Shown: positions 1 through 5,040 of the stretch, in pieces
Layout of the letters: each line of letters opens with the position of its first letter
How positions within the stretch are numbered: the stretch's first letter is position 1
Assembly (NCBI GenBank): GCA_018713425.1
Contig: DVOT01000226.1
Location: 1-5,050 of the forward strand
Reading direction: 5' to 3'
Origin: Alectryocaccomicrobium faecavium
GTDB lineage: Bacteria; Bacillota; Clostridia; Christensenellales; Aristaeellaceae
Length of the DNA stretch: 5,050 nucleotides
Program-made: the position numbers and the translations under genes
The notes under the pieces: model-generated
Seen by the model: only the letters and a program-made list of their open reading frames with translations
The model's database searches: none
Told to the model about the DNA's origin: nothing

Positions 1-814
1 TGGTTTCATCGAACTTGCCCTCTGGCGTGATTACGCTGCCGCGCACCATGCCCACCGCGCGCAGGATGTGGAAGAATTGTTCCACGCGCGCCTGTGCATC
101 CTCTTCAAAGACCGCGTGGCTCTTGAGGAACGCGGCCCGCACAAAGCGGGACATGGGCGAAGCGTCCCCTGGCAGGCCAATCGCGCCCATGCCCTGTCCA
201 TAGCAGCGCAGATCCAGCGCGGGAGCAAAGCGGTTTTCCGGCTGGCGCGGGGACAGGGCCTGATAATCGTTCAGCCGCATCAGATGGTAGGGGAAAGGCG
301 GGTTGTTCGTCATCACGCCCACGGGGTTTTCATAAATGTGCAAACCGTCGGCCATGGATTCCACCACGAGCGAACCGGTGGAATCGGCAATGTGCCAGTG
401 CAGCGGCGAAAGCGGATAGCCCGGCGCGAAGGGAATCGCCACCAGGCGCACCGTTTCCAGCAGCGCGCGGGCTTCGGCCAATGTCGCGCACGCGCCGAGC
501 AACAGCGGAATCAGCTCATAGGGCGCGAGATTCAACTGCCGCGCGTCCGCCTCGGGAAAATAGTGGGCATTCCCGGGAAAATTCAGCCCGGCGATGTACA
601 AGCCCTTTTCGTTGGCGGCTTCGGCAAAGAGCGGCGTGTTTCCCGCCATGCTGGCCATGCCGATCATGGCATAGTGCTCGCGCAGCGGTTCCCGGTGGTG
701 AAAGGAAAACGCCTGGTTGCGCGGCGCGATGGCAACCTGTTCGCCAAAGCCGCATTCTAGATCCAGGTTGCGCCCATAGAGCGCGTATTGCGAAAAAGCA
801 ATGCTCGTGCACAT
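1..814 (-). CDS. cbh: Choloylglycine hydrolase / bile salt hydrolase, 3' end outside window
   Basis: Ntn-type linear amide C-N hydrolase (choloylglycine hydrolase family) that releases glycine or taurine from conjugated bile salts; the related penicillin V acylases share the fold. Translation of 271 codons begins MCTSIAF, so removal of Met1 exposes the nucleophile Cys2. The other family active-site residues are visible: Arg15, Asp18 (GRNLD), Asn78 (GLNFPG), Asn170 (MTNNPPF) and Arg223 (GDASPMSRF). Asn rather than Tyr at the position-82 equivalent favours bile salt hydrolase over penicillin V acylase. Family members are about 315-330 residues, so roughly 50 C-terminal residues lie beyond the left edge; the last visible stretch (FFHILRAVGMVRGS) matches the family. 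No signal peptide, so cytoplasmic. The ATG at 814 is preceded by AGGAGG with 8 nt spacing; an ATG 5 nt upstream is out of frame and would lose the catalytic Cys. Substrate preference cannot be read from sequence. Confidence 0.93.
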   Translation of the reverse strand, partial: MCTSIAFSQYALYGRNLDLECGFGEQVAIAPRNQAFSFHHREPLREHYAMIGMASMAGNTPLFAEAANEKGLYIAGLNFPGNAHYFPEADARQLNLAPYELIPLLLGACATLAEARALLETVRLVAIPFAPGYPLSPLHWHIADSTGSLVVESMADGLHIYENPVGVMTNNPPFPYHLMRLNDYQALSPRQPENRFAPALDLRCYGQGMGAIGLPGDASPMSRFVRAAFLKSHAVFEEDAQARVEQFFHILRAVGMVRGSVITPEGKFDET

Positions 815-822
815 GGCATGCT

Positions 823-828
823 CCTCCT
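823..828 (-). promoter_or_regulatory. Shine-Dalgarno of the bile salt hydrolase
   Basis: The minus strand reads AGGAGG, 8 nt before the ATG whose next codon is the catalytic Cys. It supports that start over the out-of-frame ATG lying between the two. Confidence 0.8.
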
Positions 829-855
829 CGCTTCGCAGTTTGCGTTATATATGGG

Positions 856-884
856 AGTATACCACATTTCGCGCCCAAAATCAG
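856..884 (-). promoter_or_regulatory. Sigma-A-type extended -10 promoter for the bile salt hydrolase
   Basis: The minus strand carries TGGTATACT (extended -10, hexamer TATACT at 861-856). A weak -35, CTGATT at 884-879, sits 17 bp upstream. The predicted start near 849 gives a leader of about 35 nt that contains the AGGAGG. The gene can therefore be expressed independently of the glycosidase gene further upstream. The -35 is poor, so the call rests on the extended -10 and its position. Confidence 0.5.
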
Positions 885-1003
885 CGCTGCGCAAAATTTT
901 TCGCGCGGCACTCAGAGCGTCCATAGCGGGCAAAATCCTTCAGCGCGCGGCCCAGGGATTGCCCGCTGGTGCCGCTCTGGTAAGCAATGGCCGTATCGAA
1001 AAG
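881..1003 (-). pseudogene. Relic of an aldo/keto reductase (short internal fragment)
   Basis: One minus-strand frame gives LFDTAIAYQSGTSG followed directly by QSLGRALKDFAR and then, after an unrelated tail (YGRSECRAKNFAQR), a TGA at 883-881. The first 25 or so residues (1003-926) match the conserved segment of NADPH-dependent aldo/keto reductases of the form FDTA-x-AY-x-GTSE-x-x-x-GRALKDFARR, which normally continues into the strand with the active-site lysine (xVVxATK). That continuation is missing, and so is the N-terminal barrel start. The rest of the gap, read by eye, shows no further similarity. I read this as an eroded remnant of a gene of about 300 residues, not a functional protein; no start codon with a ribosome site is seen. 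The similarity is judged from memory of the family, so chance resemblance remains possible. Confidence 0.5.
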
Positions 1004-1021
1004 ACAGCGCGAAGCGGCTTT

Positions 1022-1067
1022 CCCGTCCACCAGCTTGTCAAAAAGACTTTTTTGACAAGCTGACGGG
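1022..1067. repeat. Palindromic intergenic element
   Basis: Arms CAGCTTGTCAAAAA (1031-1044) and TTTTTGACAAGCTG (1049-1062) are perfect inverted repeats around a 4-nt loop. Beyond a 4-nt left bulge (CCAC) the stem resumes as CCCGT/ACGGG (1022-1026 with 1063-1067). The A and T runs lie inside the stem, so it is not a standard intrinsic terminator: no U-run follows the stem on either strand. The form suits a dispersed REP/MITE-like element, but only one copy is in the window. No clear target-site duplication was found. Confidence 0.6.
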
Positions 1068-1089
1068 GCTGCCTCTGCGAGACAACCCC
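1065..1089 (-). other. RNA hairpin downstream of the GH4 gene, fully paired only on the minus strand
   Basis: Minus-strand RNA reads GGGGUUGUCUC, loop GCA, GAGGCAGCCCC. This is an 11-bp stem with two G-U wobbles. On the plus strand the same two positions are C/A mismatches, so the structure favours a minus-strand transcript, the direction of the GH4 gene ending at 1142. No U-run follows. Its GGGG arm overlaps the outer arm of the neighbouring palindrome (1063-1067), so the two full structures compete. Confidence 0.45.
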
Positions 1090-1105
1090 GGATGTTGACT
1101 TTGCC

Positions 1106-1123
1106 AACGATTGGAACGATTGG
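1106..1123. repeat. Tandem 9-bp repeat AACGATTGG x2
   Basis: Two perfect head-to-tail copies of AACGATTGG lie 18 bp past the GH4 stop codon. Each overlaps a CCAA/TTGG-type inverted motif. Function unknown; possibly replication slippage or part of the intergenic element beside it. Confidence 0.5.
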
Positions 1124-1141
1124 CCTATGCGCCGCTGCGCA

Positions 1142-2461
1142 TTATTTGAACTGCGGCAGCCACTCTTCGTTCTGTTTGAACATTTCATCCACCATATCGC
1201 GGATCTCCTTCAGGCTGAGCACCGCGCTGGTGAGCGGATCGTAGCAAATGGCCTGGTAGATCATCTCTCGGTCGCCCGCGAGCGAGCCTTCCACAACCAT
1301 TTCCTCGATCTGTGCGCTGGTGCCCGAGAGCAGCGCGAGCTGCGGCGGCATCTTGCCCACGTGGATGGGCTCCAGGCCGCGCTTGGAGGCCAGCACCGGC
1401 ACTTCCACGCAGCAACCATACGGCAGGTTATCCACCAGGCCGAAATTGCGCACATTGCCGTTGAACTTGAACATTTCGCCGTCGCCAAAGATGGCGTTGA
1501 AGATATACGCCGCGTATTCCTGTCCGCGCGCGAGATCCAGCGGTTTTTCGAACCACTCGTCGATTTCCTTCTTCCAGGTGGTTTCGCGGCGGCGGTATTC
1601 ATTGAGGATGTAGGCATACTCGCCCGGGTTCCAGCCGGTGCCGTGCAGGCAGTACTTTTCGATGAGGTCGGGGCGCTTGCGGAACCAGGCATTGTATTCG
1701 CTGTTGTGGCCCGAAGACTCGGTCACATAATAGCCCAGCGCCAGGAACATTTCGTTGCGCACGATTTCCTCGTTGTACACTTCCGGCCGCTCGGTGATGG
1801 CCTTGCGGATGAGCGGATACGCGTCCTCGCCATTGACGCGGAAATCCAGATAGAAGGCCTGGTGGTTGATGCCCGCGCAGGTGTAGGTCACGTCTTCGTT
1901 CTTCGCGCCGATCCACTTGGCCAGCATGGAAGCGGTGCCCTGCACGCTGTGACACAGGCCGCTGGTCACGATGTGCGGATACGCGCCCTGTACGGTGCGG
2001 CAAAGCATGGCCATGGGGTTGGTATAGTTGAGGTACACGGCGTTGGGGCAATAGCGGTCGATATCCGCGGCGATCTCCATAATGGGGTTAATCGTGCGCA
2101 GATAGCGGAAAATGCCGCTGGGGCCGCGCGTGTCGCCCACGTTGGTGTCCACGCCATACTTCTTGGGGATGAGAATGTCGTGCTGCCATACATCCACATC
2201 GCCGGCCAGGATTGTGGTTACTACGCCTTCCGCACCTACGAGCGCTTCCTTGCGGTCCATGGTCGCTTCGACCTTCGCGGCGTATTTGCCCTCGGCCACA
2301 ATGCGCTCTACCGCGCGCTTGATGGCCGCCAGGCGCTCCGCGTTGATGTCCATCAAGCTGATGGTGGCGTCGTGAAACGCCGGGAACGAGAGCAGGTCGC
2401 GCACCAACGAGCGCGTGAAGCCAAAGCTGCCCGCGCCGATAAAAGCAATTTTATGGGCCAT
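1142..2461 (-). CDS. melA: GH4 family alpha-galactosidase (MelA/AglA type)
   Basis: Cytoplasmic 439-residue glycoside hydrolase of family GH4, close to the usual length (E. coli MelA is about 450). GH4 enzymes hydrolyse alpha-galactosides such as melibiose by an NAD+- and Mn2+-dependent redox-elimination mechanism. The N-terminus is a Rossmann fold (GAGSFGF, residues 9-15; acidic Asp39 after the second strand for the NAD ribose). Family motifs follow: DTRGPSG (110-116), NYTNPMAM (145-152), GLCHSVQGT with metal ligand Cys170, GINHQAF with metal ligand His200, and SEYNAWF with Tyr256 as likely proton-abstracting base. His171 after the metal Cys fits MelA-like enzymes rather than the phospho-alpha-glucosidases, which carry Asp there. 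GH4 also contains glucuronidases and galacturonidases, so the sugar is less certain than the family. The ATG at 2461 follows AAGGAGG (2475-2469) with 7 nt spacing. It is divergent from the AraC-type regulator. Confidence 0.92.
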   Translation of the reverse strand: MAHKIAFIGAGSFGFTRSLVRDLLSFPAFHDATISLMDINAERLAAIKRAVERIVAEGKYAAKVEATMDRKEALVGAEGVVTTILAGDVDVWQHDILIPKKYGVDTNVGDTRGPSGIFRYLRTINPIMEIAADIDRYCPNAVYLNYTNPMAMLCRTVQGAYPHIVTSGLCHSVQGTASMLAKWIGAKNEDVTYTCAGINHQAFYLDFRVNGEDAYPLIRKAITERPEVYNEEIVRNEMFLALGYYVTESSGHNSEYNAWFRKRPDLIEKYCLHGTGWNPGEYAYILNEYRRRETTWKKEIDEWFEKPLDLARGQEYAAYIFNAIFGDGEMFKFNGNVRNFGLVDNLPYGCCVEVPVLASKRGLEPIHVGKMPPQLALLSGTSAQIEEMVVEGSLAGDREMIYQAICYDPLTSAVLSLKEIRDMVDEMFKQNEEWLPQFK

Positions 2462-2498
2462 GAAAATTCCTCCTTACCAGATATTCTAGACAATTCAA

Positions 2499-2527
2499 AT
2501 TATATCGCACGGAGGACTTGAAAAACA
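2499..2527 (-). promoter_or_regulatory. Promoter of the GH4 gene, weak -35 (activator-dependent type)
   Basis: The minus strand has a perfect TATAAT (2504-2499) but, 17 bp upstream, only TGTTTT (2527-2522) as -35. Transcription would begin near 2492, about 30 nt before the ATG. A consensus -10 with a poor -35 next to direct repeats is typical of promoters that need an activator bound beside RNA polymerase. Confidence 0.65.
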
Positions 2528-2546
2528 GCGCCATATGTTGCATAAT
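2518..2546 (+). promoter_or_regulatory. Promoter of the AraC-family regulator
   Basis: TTGAAA (2518-2523), 17-bp spacer, CATAAT (2541-2546); each hexamer matches sigma-A consensus at 5 of 6 bases. Start expected near 2553, giving a leader of about 124 nt. It overlaps the opposing GH4 promoter at the -35, and its -10 overlaps one copy of the ATGTTGCAT repeat. Confidence 0.6.
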
Positions 2547-2564
2547 ATTGTTGGAATGTTGCAT
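2535..2564. promoter_or_regulatory. Likely operator of the AraC-family regulator: ATGTTGCAT direct repeats
   Basis: Identical 9-mers ATGTTGCAT occupy 2535-2543 and 2556-2564, start to start 21 bp, two helical turns, as expected for two tandem AraC-family subunits on one DNA face. Relative to the GH4 start (about 2492) the copies centre near -47 and -68, adjoining the weak -35, a class II activation position. For the regulator's own promoter the first copy covers the -10 and the second lies just past the start, predicting autorepression. The repeats are seen directly; the regulator assignment is inference. Confidence 0.6.
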
Positions 2565-2593
2565 CCTGAGAGCGAGTTGAAAAGAGGCGGCGC

Positions 2594-2633
2594 CCAAACC
2601 ACGGATTGCCACCCGTGGTCAAGCGCGGTTTGG
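2594..2633 (+). other. Hairpin in the leader of the AraC-type gene
   Basis: ACCACGG (2598-2604) pairs with CCGTGGT (2613-2619) across an 8-nt loop. Outside it, CCAA (2594-2597) can pair with TTGG (2630-2633) after a 10-nt bulge; CCAAACC/GGTTTGG (2594-2600 with 2627-2633) is the competing pairing. No U-run follows, so this is not a terminator. It could be an mRNA structure or a second protein-binding site. Confidence 0.4.
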
Positions 2634-2637
2634 ACGC

Positions 2638-2657
2638 GAATGCTTGGGAATGCCTGG
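2638..2657. repeat. Tandem 10-bp repeat GAATGCYTGG x2
   Basis: GAATGCTTGG and GAATGCCTGG are adjacent and differ at one base. They lie just before the ribosome site of the AraC-type gene. May be a slippage product. Confidence 0.4.
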
Positions 2658-2664
2658 ATGGAGG

Positions 2665-2670
2665 AAGGAG
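2665..2670 (+). promoter_or_regulatory. Shine-Dalgarno that sets the AraC-type start
   Basis: AAGGAG in the purine run GGAGGAAGGAG ends 6 nt before the ATG at 2677. The in-frame TTG at 2644 and ATG at 2650 lie upstream of this site and have no comparable one of their own, so 2677 is chosen. Confidence 0.75.
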
Positions 2671-2676
2671 AGCCAT

Positions 2677-3489
2677 ATGGAATCCCTGCCACTTACCGTT
2701 ACTTGTTGCGGAGAAGAAGCGTGCCGGCCTTCGCACGGCTGGGGCCCGGCTGTGCGTCCGTATCACCTGATCCATTTTGTTTATTCTGGACAGGGCGTGT
2801 ATTATGGGCCGGATGGCGCGCACATTTTGCGCGCTGGCCAGGGATTCATCATCTTTCCTGGGGAGGTAAGCCTATATGTGGCAGACGCGGAAAATCCCTG
2901 GCACTATGGCTGGGTGGGCTATTCGGGAGCAAGCGCCGGCCAGATAACGCGCGATGCCGGCCTTTCCCTCGCCTCGCCGGTGTTCTCCATTGCGCGCGCG
3001 GAGCGCACGCGCGGCATATTGGCGGAAATTTGCGCGGATGTTGCGTCCATGCGCGCGGGCGAGTGGAGCGCGCTGGGAGGCTTGATGCGCCTGCTGGCCG
3101 AAATCCGCGAAAACGCGAATTTGTCGGAAGGCGCAGACGACGCCGCGAATTCGCCCTATAAAAAGGCGGTATGGTTCATTGAGGGCAATTTGGCCGCGGG
3201 TGTGCGCGTGGCGGATGTGGCGCAGTTTGTGGGCCTGTGCCGCTCGCAACTGTACCGGGTGTTTATGGCGGAAAGCGGCCTTTCCGTGCAGGATTGGATC
3301 ACGCGCGCGAAAACGCGCCGCGCGCAGGCGCTTTTGCGCGCCACGCCGCTCAAACTCTCCGCCGTGGCGCTCTCTGCCGGTTTCGCCAGCGCGGAGCAAC
3401 TGTGCCACGCTTTCCGCCGCAGCGGCCTGCCTTCGCCCTCGGAATACCGGCGGGCCTGCCAGGACAGTAGGCGGGAGGGAGGGTGCTGA
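2677..3489 (+). CDS. AraC-family transcriptional regulator, sugar-responsive (MelR/MsmR-like)
   Basis: A 270-residue DNA-binding regulator of usual family length. Residues about 25-85 form the cupin-like AraC ligand-binding domain (RPYHLIHFVYSGQGVYY, then GQGFIIFPGEVSLYVAD, then PWHYGWVGYSG), the pattern seen in sugar regulators of Bacillota. Residues about 160-260 form the AraC/XylS DNA-binding domain with two helix-turn-helix units: VRVADVAQFVGLCRSQLYRVF (176-196, broken here only by description) and LSAVALSAGFASAEQLCHAF (227-246), ending in the conserved PSEYRR. There is no transmembrane segment. It lies divergent from the GH4 alpha-galactosidase with 215 bp between start codons, so the natural inference is that it activates that gene in response to an alpha-galactoside and controls itself through the ATGTTGCAT repeats at 2535-2564. 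No transporter is visible in the window. The exact inducer is not determinable. Confidence 0.9.
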   Translation: MESLPLTVTCCGEEACRPSHGWGPAVRPYHLIHFVYSGQGVYYGPDGAHILRAGQGFIIFPGEVSLYVADAENPWHYGWVGYSGASAGQITRDAGLSLASPVFSIARAERTRGILAEICADVASMRAGEWSALGGLMRLLAEIRENANLSEGADDAANSPYKKAVWFIEGNLAAGVRVADVAQFVGLCRSQLYRVFMAESGLSVQDWITRAKTRRAQALLRATPLKLSAVALSAGFASAEQLCHAFRRSGLPSPSEYRRACQDSRREGGC

Positions 3490-3536
3490 CGCTTATCCCT
3501 CGAATAGCCCGACGCCCGTTTTTGCGTCTGTAAGCG
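3490..3536 (+). other. Nested inverted repeats after the AraC-type gene
   Basis: CGCTTA (3490-3495) pairs with TAAGCG (3531-3536), enclosing GACGC (3511-3515) and GCGTC (3524-3528) around an 8-nt loop containing TTTTT. It begins right at the stop codon. The T-run is in the loop and not after the stem, so an intrinsic terminator is not well supported; it may weakly separate the regulator transcript from the two-component genes. Confidence 0.3.
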
Positions 3537-3550
3537 CCCTGCAGATGCGT

Positions 3551-3579
3551 TTGACGCGCGCGGCGCGCCGTGCTATAAT
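3551..3579 (+). promoter_or_regulatory. Strong extended -10 promoter of the two-component operon
   Basis: TTGACG (3551-3556), 17-bp spacer, TATAAT (3574-3579) preceded by TGC, giving the extended -10 TGCTATAAT. This is the best sigma-A promoter in the window. The start should be near 3586, leaving a leader of only about 16 nt that is almost entirely ribosome-binding sequence (GGGAGG). The spacer is almost all G/C and contains the palindrome CGGCGCGCCG (3561-3570). GCGT-TTG-ACGC (3547-3557) overlaps the -35. Confidence 0.8.
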
Positions 3580-3601
3580 GAACAGGGCGGGAGGCGGGAA
3601 T

Positions 3602-4297
3602 ATGGAAGGGAATCCCTTGCGCGTGTCCATCTGCGAGGACGACGCGGCACAGGCGCAGTTTTTGGCGCAAGAGGTGCGCGCATTTGCGCCCGGCGCGCGG
3701 GTAGAAACCTTTGCGCGCGGGGAGGACATGCTGCTCGCGCGCGGGGAACTGGCGGATATTTTGCTATTGGATATTCAGATGCCGGGGATGGACGGAGTGG
3801 CGCTGGCGCGCGAGTTGCGCGCGCGGGGCAACCAGGCGCAGATCATCTTTGTCACCGGCTTTGCGGACTATATGCAGGCGGGGTACGATGTGGAAGCGGT
3901 GCACTACCTGCTCAAGCCGGTGAAGCCCGAAAAGCTGCTGGAAGTGCTTTCCCGCGCGCGGGAACGGCTGGAATCCGGCGCGCGCATGGCCGCGCTGCGC
4001 ATAGAGGGCGAGTGGGCGCGCCTGCGCGTGCAGGATGTGCTGTATGCCGAATCGCGCGGGCACTACGCGCACATTTTTTTGCGCGATGGGCGCGAGTTGC
4101 GCGCGAAAATGGCGCTGGGCGATTTGGCGGATGCGCTGGGCGCGGATTTTTTTCGCTGCCAACGCTCGTTTTTGGTGAACATGCGCTGCGTGGCGCGCGT
4201 GACGGCGGCTCACCTGGTTCTGGATGGCGGCCGGGAAATCCCGCTGGCGCGGGGATTGCGCGAGGCGGCGGTGCGCGCGTTCGCCGGCTGCAATTGA
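3602..4297 (+). CDS. LytTR-family response regulator
   Basis: A 231-residue cytoplasmic response regulator of the LytR/AlgR/AgrA class. Residues 6-120 are the receiver domain: acidic pocket Glu12-Asp13-Asp14, phosphoacceptor Asp57 in LLLDIQMPGMDG, switch Thr85 (IIFVTG) and Lys105 (LLKPVKP), all intact. Residues about 130-228 are a LytTR DNA-binding domain, with the family pattern YAESRGHYAHI, an RCQRSFLVN segment and the C-terminal EIPLARG. Such regulators bind short direct repeats upstream of targets. The ATG at 3602 follows GGGAGG and lies about 16 nt from the predicted transcription start. An in-frame ATG at 3578 falls inside the -10 box and is rejected. The stop is 22 nt before the kinase start, so the two genes form one operon, and the kinase is the expected phosphodonor. 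The signal and target genes are not known. Confidence 0.92.
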   Translation: MEGNPLRVSICEDDAAQAQFLAQEVRAFAPGARVETFARGEDMLLARGELADILLLDIQMPGMDGVALARELRARGNQAQIIFVTGFADYMQAGYDVEAVHYLLKPVKPEKLLEVLSRARERLESGARMAALRIEGEWARLRVQDVLYAESRGHYAHIFLRDGRELRAKMALGDLADALGADFFRCQRSFLVNMRCVARVTAAHLVLDGGREIPLARGLREAAVRAFAGCN

Positions 4298-4303
4298 GCA
4301 AAT

Positions 4304-4311
4304 AAAGGGGG
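4304..4311 (+). promoter_or_regulatory. Shine-Dalgarno that sets the TTG start of the kinase
   Basis: AAAGGGGG lies 8 nt before the TTG at 4320. An in-frame ATG at 4224 exists but sits inside the response-regulator gene and would add an Arg/Ala-rich segment that looks like an out-of-frame reading of that gene. There is no other start before the conserved region except internal Met codons. Confidence 0.6.
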
Positions 4312-4319
4312 CGCGCGCC

Positions 4320-4973
4320 TTGGGAAGGCGGCTGGACAAGCGCATCGCGGCATACCAGAACGAGCTGGTGAGCCGCCATGCCGACGAGGTGCAGACCATA
4401 TACCGCGAAATGCGCATGTGGCGGCACGATTATCACAACCACATCCAAACCATGAAAGCCTGCCTCGCCATGGGGCAGACCGATAAGCTGGCGGACTATC
4501 TGGAAACGCTCGACCGCGACCTGGAAGACGTGGACACCATCCTGCGCACGGGCAATTTTATGGTGGATGCCATCCTCAATTCCAAGCTTTCGCTGGCCAA
4601 GGCGCGGGGCATCGCGGTGAACGCGAGCGCCAGCGTGCCGCCCCAGTTGCGCGTGAGCGATATCGACCTGTGCGTGGCGCTGGGCAATCTGCTGGACAAC
4701 GCCATGGAGGCCTGCCTGCGCGTGGAGCGGGAAGAAGAGCGCTTTTTGCGCGTGTACATCGCGCCCAAAAAAGAACAACTGTATATCTGCGTAACCAATT
4801 CGTCGCCCGGCCGGGAAAAGCGTCTGGGCGGCCGGTTTGCCACGCGCAAGAGCGGCTTTCACGGCTTTGGCCTTTTGCGCATCGACCGAATCTGCGAAAA
4901 ATACGGCGGCCTCGTTACCCGCGCCAGCGAAGAAGGGGCGTTCACCTCGGAATTGCTGCTGCCGCTGGCATAA
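4320..4973 (+). CDS. Small soluble GHKL sensor histidine kinase
   Basis: With a TTG start the protein has 217 residues and contains only a kinase core of the AgrC-like GHKL group (HPK10 type). An N-terminal helix (residues 1-33, probable coiled coil, charged) leads to the H-box WRHDYHNHIQTMKA with phosphorylated His36. The N-box is LGNLLDNAMEA (121-131; Asn127). The ATP-lid glycines are in HGFGLLRI (181-188), followed by the terminal GAFTSELLLP. As is usual in this group, the DxG box is replaced by TNSSP. No hydrophobic segment long enough to cross the membrane is present, and there is no PAS, GAF or other sensor domain, unlike typical AgrC kinases of 400 or more residues. The substrate is presumably Asp57 of the LytTR regulator 22 nt upstream. 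The start codon is the least certain part. Confidence 0.88.
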   Translation: MGRRLDKRIAAYQNELVSRHADEVQTIYREMRMWRHDYHNHIQTMKACLAMGQTDKLADYLETLDRDLEDVDTILRTGNFMVDAILNSKLSLAKARGIAVNASASVPPQLRVSDIDLCVALGNLLDNAMEACLRVEREEERFLRVYIAPKKEQLYICVTNSSPGREKRLGGRFATRKSGFHGFGLLRIDRICEKYGGLVTRASEEGAFTSELLLPLA

Positions 4974-4986
4974 ACTTGCATTCCAG

Positions 4987-5040
4987 GCACGCAAACGCGC
5001 GTTTTGTGCACGAAAGGCGCACAGAGCGCGCGTTTTGTGC
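4987..5040. repeat. Tandem 14-bp direct repeat in imperfect dyads
   Basis: CGCGCGTTTTGTGC occurs at 4996-5009 and 5027-5040, 31 bp start to start. Each copy closes a dyad: GCAC (4987-4990) with GTGC (5006-5009), which also encloses the 12-bp palindrome AAACGCGCGTTT (4993-5004), and GCACA (5019-5023) with TGTGC (5036-5040). The second copy runs into TGCTATGCT (5038-5046), a weak extended -10-like sequence. Either regulator sites for a gene to the right or structures ending the kinase transcript. Confidence 0.55.

Noticed and set aside
68..760. A 230-codon plus-strand open frame
   Set aside because: It lies wholly opposite the bile salt hydrolase, whose active-site motifs fix the coding strand as minus.
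1022..1062. Palindrome as an intrinsic terminator
   Set aside because: The T-run is inside the stem on both strands and no U-run follows the hairpin.
1003..1141. Extension of the aldo/keto reductase relic toward an N-terminus
   Set aside because: The same frame stays open back to the GH4 stop, but the translation shows no reductase N-terminal pattern and passes through the palindrome.
1127..2521. A 464-codon plus-strand open frame opposite the GH4 gene
   Set aside because: It is antisense to a clear GH4 enzyme with all family motifs. Its translation is rich in His, Arg, Val and Ala with no recognisable domain, as expected for the complement of a GC-rich gene.
2644..2676. Upstream starts (TTG 2644, ATG 2650) for the AraC-type regulator
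   Set aside because: The GGAGGAAGGAG site lies downstream of both and is correctly spaced only for the ATG at 2677; the extra residues do not belong to the AraC ligand domain.
3578..3601. Upstream in-frame ATG (3578) for the LytTR regulator
   Set aside because: It sits within the TATAAT box, upstream of the predicted transcript start, and has no ribosome site. The ATG at 3602 follows GGGAGG.
3912..4994. A 360-codon minus-strand open frame
   Set aside because: It spans the opposite strand of both two-component genes and their spacer; low-complexity Ala/Arg/Pro-rich translation without domains.
4996..5040. CRISPR array
   Set aside because: Only two 14-bp copies with a 17-bp gap, too short and too few for a CRISPR repeat-spacer unit.
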